Below, piece by piece: positions 33,327-40,534 of a stretch of DNA of 45,254 bases. The position numbers and the translations under genes were made by a program. The stretch comes from DASYLJ01 sp964432595 (GTDB lineage Bacteria > Desulfobacterota > Binatia > DP-6), in NCBI GenBank assembly GCA_964432595.1, contig CAYSOF010000037.1, positions 1 through 45,254 on the forward strand, given 5' to 3'. The first letter of the stretch is position 1; each line of letters starts with the position of its first letter. Below the pieces are notes generated by a model. It saw only the letters and a list, made by a program, of their open reading frames with translations, did no database searches and was not told the origin of the DNA.

Positions 33327-33511
33327 ACGACGAAGCGATGATCTGGGTGCACGAGCGGGGCGGCGCCACCCTCGAAGAGCTGGCGGAATTCATCGCTGAA
33401 CGCACCGGCGACGACTACGACGGCGAGCTCCGGCTTGCGGAGGACTGGCTGGACGGCATGGAGGCCCACGGTCTCGTCCGCTGGGAAGGCGGACGCGCCG
33501 TCGCGGTCTGA
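33308..33511 (+). CDS. Small acidic helical protein, possible winged-helix
   Basis: 67 residues from ATG 33308, preceded by GAGAGG about nine bases upstream and overlapping the Lgt-like gene by 19 bp. The sequence (MDFQSLNDEAMIWVHERGGATLEELAEFIAER...EDWLDGMEAHGLVRWEGGRAVAV) has the helix-helix-helix-wing order of small wHTH proteins, ending in a beta-hairpin. It is acidic, so DNA binding is doubtful. No family recognised. Confidence 0.7.
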   Translation: MDFQSLNDEAMIWVHERGGATLEELAEFIAERTGDDYDGELRLAEDWLDGMEAHGLVRWEGGRAVAV

Positions 33512-33599
33512 GCCCCAGCGTTCGATGCCTCGGGCGCGAGCATTCCGGTCGCAGGGATTGCGCGAACGGACGGTGCGGAGCCAGAGTGCGCGCGTGGGC

Positions 33600-33962
33600 A
33601 TGGTCCAGGTGGAGATCGAAGTCAGCCGCGACGGCACGTCGTGGCACGACGTGCGCTTCCTGGTCGACAGCGGTGCCGCCTACTCGGTGCTTCCGCACGG
33701 CGTCTGGCAGCAGCTGGGGCTGCTTCCCACCCGCTCGCTGGATTTCGTGCTCGCGGACGGGACGGTCCTCACGCGAGCAGTGTCGCACTGCCTGTTTCGC
33801 TACCAGGGGGTCCTCGCGCCCAGCCCCGTCGTGCTCGGCGAGGCGAACGACGACGCCCTGCTCGGTGTCGTCACGCTCGAGAACCTGGGCCTCGTGCTGA
33901 ATCCCTTCGAGCGCACGCTGCGGCCGATGCGCATGCGGCTCGCCGGCATGGCCGTGGCCTGA
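33600..33962 (+). CDS. Retropepsin-like aspartic protease domain protein
   Basis: 120 residues from ATG 33600; a GTG at 33594 or an ATG at 33525 could also start it, and no Shine-Dalgarno decides. The catalytic motif VDSGAAYSVLP is the D-[ST]-G pattern of single-domain retropepsin-like proteases, which dimerise to form the active site. The flap-like LADGTVLTRAVSHCLFRY and LLGVVTLENLGLVLNP (the second hydrophobic-hydrophobic-G element) follow, and RTLRPM ends the domain. There is no signal peptide in this form. Bacterial relatives act in periplasmic or cytoplasmic quality control; the role is unknown here. Confidence 0.8.
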   Translation: MVQVEIEVSRDGTSWHDVRFLVDSGAAYSVLPHGVWQQLGLLPTRSLDFVLADGTVLTRAVSHCLFRYQGVLAPSPVVLGEANDDALLGVVTLENLGLVLNPFERTLRPMRMRLAGMAVA

Positions 33963-34061
33963 CTGCGCCTGCGACGACGTGTCGCATTGAGGCCGCGCGG
34001 GCTCGACGCTAGACCGGCGCGTGGCCGAGCTTGCCGCCGCCGCGGCCCCGGGGCGATAGTC

Positions 34062-35381
34062 GTGCCCCTGGTGGTCGATCACATCCACACCGAACGGCGC
34101 GCGGCCGTCAGCCTGCCGTGGCTGACGCGGCTGCGCTGGGGCGCCGTCGCCGGTCAGGTATGCACCGTCGCCGCCGGCGAGCTGACGCTCGGCTTGCGGC
34201 CGTCGCTCGTGCTCGTCGCCGCCCTGGTCGCGGTGACGGTCTGCTCGAACCTGGTGCTCGCGAGCCGCGTCCAGCGCGGCTTCGTGGTGCCCACGTGGCT
34301 CAGCGGCGGCGCGCTGGCGCTCGACACCGTCGTGCTCACCGCGCTGCTCATGGCGACGGGCGGTCCGCTGAACCCGTTCAGCGTGCTGTTCCTCGTCTAC
34401 ATCGCGCTGGCGGCGGTGGTGCTCGGAGCCCGGTGGACGACCGCGCTCGCCGTGCTGTCCGTCTGCTGCTACGCGAGCCTCTTCCTCGTGCCGATCGCGC
34501 CGGAGCTGCACGCCGAGCACGGCGGCGCGCACGGCGGCGGCGCGATGTCGCTGCACCTCCAGGGCATGCTGGTCGCGTTCGCGGTCGCGGCGGCGCTGAT
34601 CGCATACTTCGTCGTCAAGCTGTCGGCGGCGATCGACGAGCGCGACGCCGAGATCGCGGCGATCCGCGAGCAGGCGACGCGCAGCGAGCGGCTCGCCGCG
34701 CTGACGACGCTCGCGGCCGGCGCGGCGCACGAGCTCGGCTCGCCGCTCGGCACGATCGCGATCGCCGCCAAGGAGCTCGAGCGCGCCGTCGCGCGGCTGC
34801 CCGACGCGCATGCCGGCGGCCTGCGCGAAGACGCGCAGCTGATCCGCTCGCAGGTCGAGCGCTGCCGGCGGATACTCGATCAGATGGCCACCGACGCGGG
34901 CGAGATCACCGGCGAGGCGCCGGCCCTGGTGCCCGTCGAGAACCTCGTGCAGGACGTGCTCGGTACGCTGGCGCCGCGCGACGTCGCGCGCGTCCGGGTC
35001 GACGGCTTGCCCGTCGACGGCGCCGCCGCCGTACCGCGCCGCGCGCTCGTCGGGGCCATCCAGAGCCTGCTCCGCAACGCGCTCGACGCGAGCGAAGCGC
35101 CAAACCCGGTGCGCCTCTCCGTCGAGGCCGATGGCGATCACATCCGCTTCGCCGTGCGCGACGACGGCCCGGGCATGACGCCCGAGGTGCTCGCGCGCGC
35201 CGTCGAGCCGTTCTTCTCGACGAAGCCGCCGGGGCAGGGCATGGGGCTCGGCTTGTTCCTCGCGCGCACGCTCGTCGAAGGGCTCGGCGGACGCCTCACG
35301 CTGCGCTCGACGCCGGGCGCCGGTGCCACCGCGGCGCTCGAGCTGCCGCTCGGCCTCGTCGCGCGGAAGGCCGATGGCTGA
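34062..35381 (+). CDS. regB: RegB/PrrB/ActS-type redox sensor histidine kinase
   Basis: 439 residues from GTG 34062. Six membrane helices (residues ~20-185) carry the RegB quinone-binding signature GGPLNPF (100-106). The H-box AAGAAHELGSPLG has the phosphoacceptor His223, and the redox-type Cys of the dimerisation helix is kept in ERCRRIL (Cys268, equivalent to RegB Cys265). The ATP-binding domain shows N-box-like LLRNALDAS, DDGPGM and GMGLGLFLAR. A His-rich loop (HAEHGGAHGGG, 150-160) between helices is unusual. RegB kinases sense ubiquinone pool and redox state and control respiration, photosynthesis and CO2 or N2 fixation. It overlaps the response regulator gene by 8 bp. Confidence 0.92.
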   Translation: MPLVVDHIHTERRAAVSLPWLTRLRWGAVAGQVCTVAAGELTLGLRPSLVLVAALVAVTVCSNLVLASRVQRGFVVPTWLSGGALALDTVVLTALLMATGGPLNPFSVLFLVYIALAAVVLGARWTTALAVLSVCCYASLFLVPIAPELHAEHGGAHGGGAMSLHLQGMLVAFAVAAALIAYFVVKLSAAIDERDAEIAAIREQATRSERLAALTTLAAGAAHELGSPLGTIAIAAKELERAVARLPDAHAGGLREDAQLIRSQVERCRRILDQMATDAGEITGEAPALVPVENLVQDVLGTLAPRDVARVRVDGLPVDGAAAVPRRALVGAIQSLLRNALDASEAPNPVRLSVEADGDHIRFAVRDDGPGMTPEVLARAVEPFFSTKPPGQGMGLGLFLARTLVEGLGGRLTLRSTPGAGATAALELPLGLVARKADG

Positions 35382-35919
35382 GCTCGCCCGCAGCATCCTC
35401 ATCGTCGACGACGACGAGGTCTTCCGCACGCGGCTCGCGCGCGCGTTCCGCGACCGTGGCTGGGAGGTGCGCGAGGCGCCCGACGCGGCGACGGCGGAAG
35501 CGCTGGCCGCGGCCGACACGCCGGAGCAGGCCGTCGTCGACCTCCGCCTGCCCGACGGCTCGGGCCTCGAGCTGGTGCGCCGCCTGCGCGCCATGGATGC
35601 GACGACGGCGATCGTCGTGCTGACCGGCTATGGCAGCATCGCGACCGCGCTGGACGCGCTCCGCCTCGGCGCCGTGCACTACCTGACGAAGCCCGCCGAC
35701 GTCGACGACATCCTGGCGGGCTTCGCGCGCGCCGGCGTCGCGCCGGGCGAGGTGCCGGAGACCACGCACGAGGTGCCGTCGCTCGCGCGCGTCGAGTGGG
35801 AGCACATCAACCGGGTGCTGGCCGACTCGGGCGGCAACATCTCCGAGGCGGCGCGCCGGCTCGGGCTGCACCGCCGCTCGCTGCAGCGGAAGCTCTCGAA
35901 GTACCCGATGCCGCGGTGA
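35374..35919 (+). CDS. regA: RegA/PrrA/ActR-type response regulator
   Basis: 181 residues from ATG 35374, overlapping regB. The receiver has VDDDE (11-15), phosphoacceptor Asp56 in VVDLRLPDGSG, TGYGSIATA and Lys106 in LTKPAD, in the RegA form. The linker carries VEWEHINRVLAD and the Fis-type helix-turn-helix SEAARRLGLHRRSLQRKLSK, the near-invariant RegA DNA-binding pattern. The domain between receiver and HTH is short, with no sigma-54 AAA+ module. It is expected to bind DNA for global redox control. Its stop codon abuts the convergent outer-membrane protein gene. Confidence 0.93.
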   Translation: MAELARSILIVDDDEVFRTRLARAFRDRGWEVREAPDAATAEALAAADTPEQAVVDLRLPDGSGLELVRRLRAMDATTAIVVLTGYGSIATALDALRLGAVHYLTKPADVDDILAGFARAGVAPGEVPETTHEVPSLARVEWEHINRVLADSGGNISEAARRLGLHRRSLQRKLSKYPMPR

Positions 35920-37011
35920 TCAGAAGCGGACGACGATGCCGCCGCGCAGGCGGTAGTCGGGGACGATCTGCAGCGACGTGTTGTTCTGGATGGCTGGCAG
36001 ATCGACCACCAGGTCCGCGGCGACCGACGTGCCCCAGGTGAAGTGCAGGCCGGGGCCGGCGTAGAGCACGGTGATCCCGGTGTCGTTCAGCCGGCGTCCC
36101 TGCTGGGTGTCCAGGCCCTTCGTCTCGCCGAACACCACGGCCTGCGCGCTCAGCGTGTAGCGATGGTCGAGCAGCACGTGGACGCCCGGTCCGGCTTCCC
36201 AGGTGAGGTCGTCGGCGTACTGATAGTCGAAGGCGCCCTCGCTGCGGATCGCGTACTGCGTCCAGGCGGTGAAGAAGAACCGCTCCGACGACCAGTAGAT
36301 CGTGCCGCCGACGATGCCGTCGACCGAGCCCGAGCCGAGCGCGAGGTCGTGGCCGTGGATGCCGCTCGCGTGATGCTTCTCTCCTCCGCCGCCACCCGAC
36401 GAGCCGCCGCCGGGCGTGTGGCGGGGGCGGAAGCGCACGCGCGAGCCGAGCCGTTGCGCCGCGCCGCCGAGGCCGGCCGCCGTGCGCGGCGCCGGCAGCT
36501 CGTCGGCGAGACGGTCGGCGTCGCCGGTGGGCAGCTTGAGGCCGCCGAGCAGGGAGAAGCGGAATACGGTCGCGTCGGTGACGCGGCTCCAGGCGAGCGC
36601 GTTCGCGACCAGCGCGATGTCGCCGATGCCCGTCTCGTCGCCGTGCGTGATCCGGCCGTCCTCCTCGAGCCGGCGAAACGTCCGCGAGATCAGCGGGACG
36701 TTCAGCTGCAGGCCGATGCGATCGGTGAACTGGTAGCCGAGCAGGAACTGCGTGATCGAGCTGTCGAGGCGCTCGCCGGCCGGGTTCGGCACCTCGGTGC
36801 CGCCGTCCTGCAGGGTGCCGAAGTGTGTGTACTGCTCGGCGATGCCGGCCCGGAACCCCGTCCGCCCCTGGGAAATCTCCGTGGCGATGTAGACGGCGCA
36901 GATGTCGCACGCGCTCGACACGGCGGGTGCCACGGCGGGCGCCACCGCCGCCAGGACGATCAGCACACGGAGAAGCCCGTTCGGGGTGCTGCGGGACGGA
37001 TGACGCGCCAT
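35920..37011 (-). CDS. Outer-membrane beta-barrel protein with N-terminal CxxC (transporter-like)
   Basis: 363 residues from ATG 37011. A signal peptide ends near AVSSA, followed at once by CDICAVY, a CxxC pair that could bind metal or form a disulfide. The rest shows amphipathic beta strands with an outer-membrane-style C-terminal Phe (GGIVVRF). Segments such as GYQFTDRIGLQLNVPL, GIGDIALVANALAW, GGLKLPTGD and DLALGSGS resemble MetA-pathway/phenol-degradation type outer-membrane transporters. A Gly/Ser/His-rich loop (GGGSSGGGGGEKHHASGIHGHD) interrupts the barrel and may be surface-exposed and metal-binding. It is convergent with regA and divergent, by 23 bp, from the copper-monooxygenase-like gene. 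Confidence 0.8.
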   Translation of the reverse strand: MARHPSRSTPNGLLRVLIVLAAVAPAVAPAVSSACDICAVYIATEISQGRTGFRAGIAEQYTHFGTLQDGGTEVPNPAGERLDSSITQFLLGYQFTDRIGLQLNVPLISRTFRRLEEDGRITHGDETGIGDIALVANALAWSRVTDATVFRFSLLGGLKLPTGDADRLADELPAPRTAAGLGGAAQRLGSRVRFRPRHTPGGGSSGGGGGEKHHASGIHGHDLALGSGSVDGIVGGTIYWSSERFFFTAWTQYAIRSEGAFDYQYADDLTWEAGPGVHVLLDHRYTLSAQAVVFGETKGLDTQQGRRLNDTGITVLYAGPGLHFTWGTSVAADLVVDLPAIQNNTSLQIVPDYRLRGGIVVRF

Positions 37012-37034
37012 GCCGTCGACACCATGGGGAACCC

Positions 37035-38213
37035 ATGCTCTCCTGTCGATGCGTCGTGATGCCGCACCGCCTCCTCGCCCTCGCCGCGCTCGCCCTCGTG
37101 CTCGTCCCCCAGGCGGCCTCGGCCAAGAACGCCATCAAGCTCAAGTTCCCTCCCGTCCGCGTCGCGGCCGGGACGAACGTCGAGCAGTGCTACTTCGTCC
37201 GCGTGCCGCTGAAGGACACGTTCGACCTGGCCTCCTGGACCATCAAGAACCGCACCGGCGGGTCCGTCGCCGTGCAGCATTTCCTAGTCTACCAGTACAC
37301 GGGCACCCGCCTCGCGGAGTTCGCCGCGCAGCAGAAGCAGGTGATGGCGAGCCGCGCGTGCCTCGACCTCGGTCCGGTCGATCGTGACGATCGGCAGCTG
37401 ATCGCCTCGGGACCCGCGCCGACGGCGAACGGCGCGTATCCGTCGGGGCTGTCGATCCCGCTCGGGCCCGGCGAGGTCGGCATCCTGCTCGATGCGAACT
37501 GGGTCGGCGGAGTGAAGGGCGGCAAGGCGTCCGCGCGCGTCGTCCTGAAGCGTGCGAAGCGCGGCACCGTCCGCCGCCGGCTCGAGCCGATCGCCGATCG
37601 CGCCGCGGACGCGGGCATCTTCGTCGCGCCCTTCACGACGGCGACGACGCGCACCCTCGTCGATGCGCGCTGGCAGCCGGCGGCCGACACCTGCGTGTCC
37701 GAGGTGACGGGCCAGATGCACCGCCGCGGGCTCTTCATCGCCGTCGACCGCCTGACGCCGGCGGGTGAGACCGACAACCCGCCGGGCGGTCTCGCGAACC
37801 CGTACGAAGGCGATCGCGCGACGTTGTTCGGCTCGCCCGACTACACCGATCCGGGCACGCGCCGCTTCCCGACGGGGCTCCTCGTCGGCACCGGCGGCTC
37901 GCTCGCGTGGGCGTGCTGGCACGACAACGGCGAGGTCCTGCCGGCGCGTCTCGGCTGCGAAGAGGCGGCGGGCGTTCCGCCGGGATCGATCGCCGTTGGA
38001 CCGGCGAAGGAGTGCGCGGTGTTCGGACCGGCGTCGTCGGACTGTCCCGCGAGCGATCCGGCCTTCCCCGGTCGCGCGTTCACGGGCGCGTGCGTGGCGG
38101 CGAACGTCGTCGCCGGCACGTCGCCCGACGACGAGATATGCGGCCTCGCCGGCTGGGCGTACCCCGCCGTGAACGGCGGGTGCGACGTCTCGAGCCTGCC
38201 GCCGCTCAACTGA
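37035..38213 (+). CDS. Exported protein with degenerate copper type II ascorbate-dependent monooxygenase-like fold
   Basis: 392 residues from ATG 37035 (GGGGA five bases upstream); ATG 37059 is an alternative that begins the hydrophobic signal peptide ending QAASA. The fold pattern of PHM/DBM-type monooxygenases is faint but ordered. CYFVRVPL and VQHFLVYQY stand where HHM normally sits, LLDANW stands where the EVHY ligand lies, then QMHRRG for the HxH pair, CWHDNG, and GTSPDDEICGLAGWAYP for the DEMC motif. At least four of six copper ligands therefore differ, including Met to Ile. I infer a non-catalytic relative or one with altered metal use; the alignment is by eye. Confidence 0.6.
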   Translation: MLSCRCVVMPHRLLALAALALVLVPQAASAKNAIKLKFPPVRVAAGTNVEQCYFVRVPLKDTFDLASWTIKNRTGGSVAVQHFLVYQYTGTRLAEFAAQQKQVMASRACLDLGPVDRDDRQLIASGPAPTANGAYPSGLSIPLGPGEVGILLDANWVGGVKGGKASARVVLKRAKRGTVRRRLEPIADRAADAGIFVAPFTTATTRTLVDARWQPAADTCVSEVTGQMHRRGLFIAVDRLTPAGETDNPPGGLANPYEGDRATLFGSPDYTDPGTRRFPTGLLVGTGGSLAWACWHDNGEVLPARLGCEEAAGVPPGSIAVGPAKECAVFGPASSDCPASDPAFPGRAFTGACVAANVVAGTSPDDEICGLAGWAYPAVNGGCDVSSLPPLN

Positions 38214-38220
38214 GGAACAC

Positions 38221-39162
38221 ATGCGTCTCACCCTGCTCGCGCTGCTGCTCACCGCGTCCCTCGCTGGCGCGCACGACGTGCCGGTCGAGCCGAACACGTG
38301 CACGTTCGATCCGCTCGAGATCGGCGCCGCCGCCGTCGCCCCGCCGACCGGCGCCGATGCGCTGCGTATCGTCTACACGGTCGCGTCGAACCTGGCGCAG
38401 CTCCAGGCCGCGACCGTCCCGCCGCGCCCGTTCACGATCGGCGGCGTCGACGGCAGCGTCGCGTTCCCGGCGGTCTTCGCGACGACGCTGACGACGTCGG
38501 GTGACCTCGCGTTCGCGCCGGTGCCGCTCGCGTTCGTCGTGGACGGCGTGCCCGTCACCGTGCCCGTCGCGCTGACCACGGGGCTCGTCGAGACCGACGG
38601 CGGCCTGCTGTCCGGCACGCCGATCGGTGACGGGGTGCTCGGGCTGGTGGGCGTGGTGCCCGCGGGCGCGCTGCCGCCGCCGCTCGACGGGGCGACCGTC
38701 GTGCGCATGCGATGCCTGCTCCTGCCCGTCGCACCGGATCTCGACCAGTTCGCCGAGGCCGCGACCGCGGCGAAGCTGGGCGGGTTCCTCAAGCCGACGA
38801 AGGGCAAGCTGCGTGCGCTCCTCCAGGTCCCGATCGGCACGACGCCGGACTTCGCGCGGCCGGCGATGCTGCGGCTCGCGACGAACGACGGCGATCTCGT
38901 CGTCGTGGACCTGCCGAACGGCCTCGTCGCGAGCGGCCGCAAGCACGTCGGCACCGCGGCCGACGGCTCCGTCCTCACGGTGAAGCCGGGCAAGAAGAAG
39001 CCGCGGCCCACTTACAAGGTGCTGCTGACGACGCCTGGGCAGACCGTCGCTCCACCGGCCGGCGGGCAGGCGGACGTCCAGGCGACGTTCGATCTGGGCG
39101 GCGTGCTCGCGCGCGGCGCCCGCACGTTCAAGGCGAAATCCGGCGGCCTGCGGGCTCCGTAG
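38221..39162 (+). CDS. Exported protein of unknown function
   Basis: 313 residues from ATG 38221, seven bases after the upstream stop with TGAGGA as Shine-Dalgarno. The signal peptide MRLTLLALLLTASLAGA is followed by HDVPVEPNTC. The middle is strand-rich (PVPLAFVVDGVPVTVPVAL), and the C-terminal ~95 residues (LRLATNDGDLVVVDLPNG, VLTVKPGKKKPRPTYKVLLTT) show a weaker resemblance to the recurrent module of the other exported proteins here. A Lys/Gly-rich stretch (KPGKKKP) sits inside it. No known domain. It probably shares transcription with the genes on either side. Confidence 0.75.
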   Translation: MRLTLLALLLTASLAGAHDVPVEPNTCTFDPLEIGAAAVAPPTGADALRIVYTVASNLAQLQAATVPPRPFTIGGVDGSVAFPAVFATTLTTSGDLAFAPVPLAFVVDGVPVTVPVALTTGLVETDGGLLSGTPIGDGVLGLVGVVPAGALPPPLDGATVVRMRCLLLPVAPDLDQFAEAATAAKLGGFLKPTKGKLRALLQVPIGTTPDFARPAMLRLATNDGDLVVVDLPNGLVASGRKHVGTAADGSVLTVKPGKKKPRPTYKVLLTTPGQTVAPPAGGQADVQATFDLGGVLARGARTFKAKSGGLRAP

Positions 39163-39189
39163 ACTCGGTATTGCCCAGTGGAGAGCCCG

Positions 39190-39780
39190 ATGCGTAGAGT
39201 TTCACCGATGACGTCCCGTCTCCTGGCCGGCCTGGGGCTGGCGGTGCTCGTGCTCGCCACCGCGTCGGTCGCCGCTGCGCAGAAATCGCCCGTGTACCAC
39301 GGGTTCCTCACCATCCGTCGCGCCGCGGGCAAGATCGACCCGGACACGGGCGTCAGCTCGGTGAACATCCGGCGGTGGAGCTTCCTGCTGACGCCAAACT
39401 CGAACGGCATGGAGCCGGACGTCGAGCCGATCATCGTCGCCATCGGTGAGGGCGAGCGCCTCGTCCTGCCTGCCGGCTCGATGACGGCGTCGAAGAACCG
39501 TCGCAAGTTCACGTACCGGGACAAGACGATCACCCGCGGCATCCGCTCGATGCGGATCTGGCGCGGGAAGGACCCGACGCTGTGGCAGGTGCGCGTCCAG
39601 CTCGTCGGCATCGATCTCTCGACCCTCACGATCAACTACCCCGACTGCCTGCCGATGGCGGTCATCGTGGGCGACGACGACGGCTTCTCGGGCGTCGAGT
39701 TCACCCGAGCGGGCGGCTTCACGGGGAAGGGCATCCGGATCGTCGGGTTCTGCCCCGTCGAAGACTGGCCATGGACCTGA
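39190..39780 (+). CDS. Small exported protein consisting mainly of the shared beta-rich module
   Basis: 196 residues from ATG 39190, chosen because GGAGAG lies four bases before it; a GTG at 39178 and an ATG at 39208 are in frame. The signal peptide runs to SVAAAQ. Most of the mature protein is the recurrent module: ERLVLPAGSMTASKNRRKFTYRDKT, then RIWRGKD, QVRVQLVGIDLSTL and a late Cys. Compared with the C-terminal modules of the beta-helix and propeller proteins, it is nearly a free-standing version. Function unknown. Its stop codon lies in a 22-bp inverted repeat leading into the TetR control region. Confidence 0.75.
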   Translation: MRRVSPMTSRLLAGLGLAVLVLATASVAAAQKSPVYHGFLTIRRAAGKIDPDTGVSSVNIRRWSFLLTPNSNGMEPDVEPIIVAIGEGERLVLPAGSMTASKNRRKFTYRDKTITRGIRSMRIWRGKDPTLWQVRVQLVGIDLSTLTINYPDCLPMAVIVGDDDGFSGVEFTRAGGFTGKGIRIVGFCPVEDWPWT

Positions 39781-39795
39781 CCGGCCGGTAAGGTC
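39774..39795. promoter_or_regulatory. Inverted repeat over the stop codon of the 39190 gene
   Basis: GACCT-G-ACCGG / CCGGT-A-AGGTC is a 22-bp inverted repeat with a single mismatched pair and no loop. Without an unpaired loop or T-run it is a poor terminator, so a protein-binding site is at least as likely. It is the first of three palindromic sites before the TetR gene. Confidence 0.45.
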
Positions 39796-39802
39796 GCATC
39801 GC

Positions 39803-39822
39803 GTCAACGAAATTTCGTTGAC
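39803..39822. promoter_or_regulatory. Perfect 20-bp palindrome GTCAACGAAATTTCGTTGAC, candidate TetR operator
   Basis: Every base pairs across the centre. Its inner 14 bp (39806-39819) fit AACGA-N4-TCGTT, shared with 30925-30938. Its right end overlaps a TTGACA (-35-like, 39818-39823) on the plus strand, ideally placed for repression of the TetR gene 55 bp downstream. No convincing -10 element follows at 16-18 bp. Confidence 0.7.
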
Positions 39823-39853
39823 AGCGAAGCCATCCGTGCGCCAAGACTGCTGA

Positions 39854-39869
39854 CGTACCGCTCGGTACG
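39854..39869. promoter_or_regulatory. Second inverted repeat CGTACCGCTCGGTACG before the TetR gene
   Basis: Seven-base arms (CGTACCG / CGGTACG) surround a CT spacer. TACCG-N2-CGGTA sites are a common form of TetR-family operator. It ends at the GGAGG ribosome-binding site (39869-39873), so a bound repressor would cover the transcription start or translation start region. Confidence 0.6.
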
Positions 39870-39877
39870 GAGGTGCC

Positions 39878-40534
39878 TTGGACGACACTGCCGAGACCGT
39901 CACGCGCCCGCAGACGAACGGCGAGGACATGCGCCGGCGCATCCTCGATGCCGCCGAAGCGGTGTTCGCCGCGCGCGGCTACGGTGCGGCGACGACGCGC
40001 GAGATCGCCGCGCAGGCCGGCATCGGCAAGCGGATGCTCTTCTACTACTTCGCGACCAAGGACGCGGTGTATCGCGCCGTCCTGGAGCGCGTGATCACCG
40101 GCATGGTGCGGATCCACGAGCAGTTCCGCGCCGAGCCCGGTCCCATCGGTCTCGCGGAGTCGATGGAGGGCATCACGCACTTCGCCGCCGCCAACCTGCA
40201 GGCGCTCAAGGTGCTGACGCGCGAGATCATGGACGGTGGCCCGCACGTCGCCGATCTCGTCCGCGAGCATCTCGGGCCGCTGTTCGCGCGCGGCAGCGTC
40301 GAGGTCGCGCGCAACATGAACGACGGCACCTTCCGCGCCGGCGACCCGATGCACGTCCTCGTCAATGTCGCCGGGATCACGCTGTACTACTTCCAGATGC
40401 TGCCGCTGCTCGACCTCGTGTGGGATCGGGATCCGCTGGCGGCCGACACGCTCGCCGAGCGCGCCGTCGCCGCGCGCGACTGTCTGATGCACGGCCTCGT
40501 GGGTCCGCCCACCGGCCGAGGAGGGGCATCGTGA
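39878..40534 (+). CDS. TetR-family transcriptional regulator
   Basis: 218 residues from TTG 39878, four bases after GGAGG; ATG 39929 would still keep the HTH. The N-terminal DNA-binding domain is canonical: RRRILDAAEAVFAARGYGAATTREIAAQAGIGKRMLFYYFATKDAVYRAVLER. The C-terminal ligand domain is helical with hydrophobic segments (VLVNVAGITLYYFQML), suiting a greasy ligand such as an acyl-CoA. Two or three palindromes precede it, so autoregulation is likely. Its stop overlaps the GTG of the cytochrome gene (GTGA), so it is also the first gene of that operon. An operator with the same core upstream of the SDR at 30997 hints at a wider regulon. Confidence 0.93.
   Translation: MDDTAETVTRPQTNGEDMRRRILDAAEAVFAARGYGAATTREIAAQAGIGKRMLFYYFATKDAVYRAVLERVITGMVRIHEQFRAEPGPIGLAESMEGITHFAAANLQALKVLTREIMDGGPHVADLVREHLGPLFARGSVEVARNMNDGTFRAGDPMHVLVNVAGITLYYFQMLPLLDLVWDRDPLAADTLAERAVAARDCLMHGLVGPPTGRGGAS

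Noticed and set aside
33390..35594. 734-codon minus-strand open frame over regB
   Set aside because: Low-complexity shadow of regB, whose H-box and ATP-binding motifs are intact on the plus strand.
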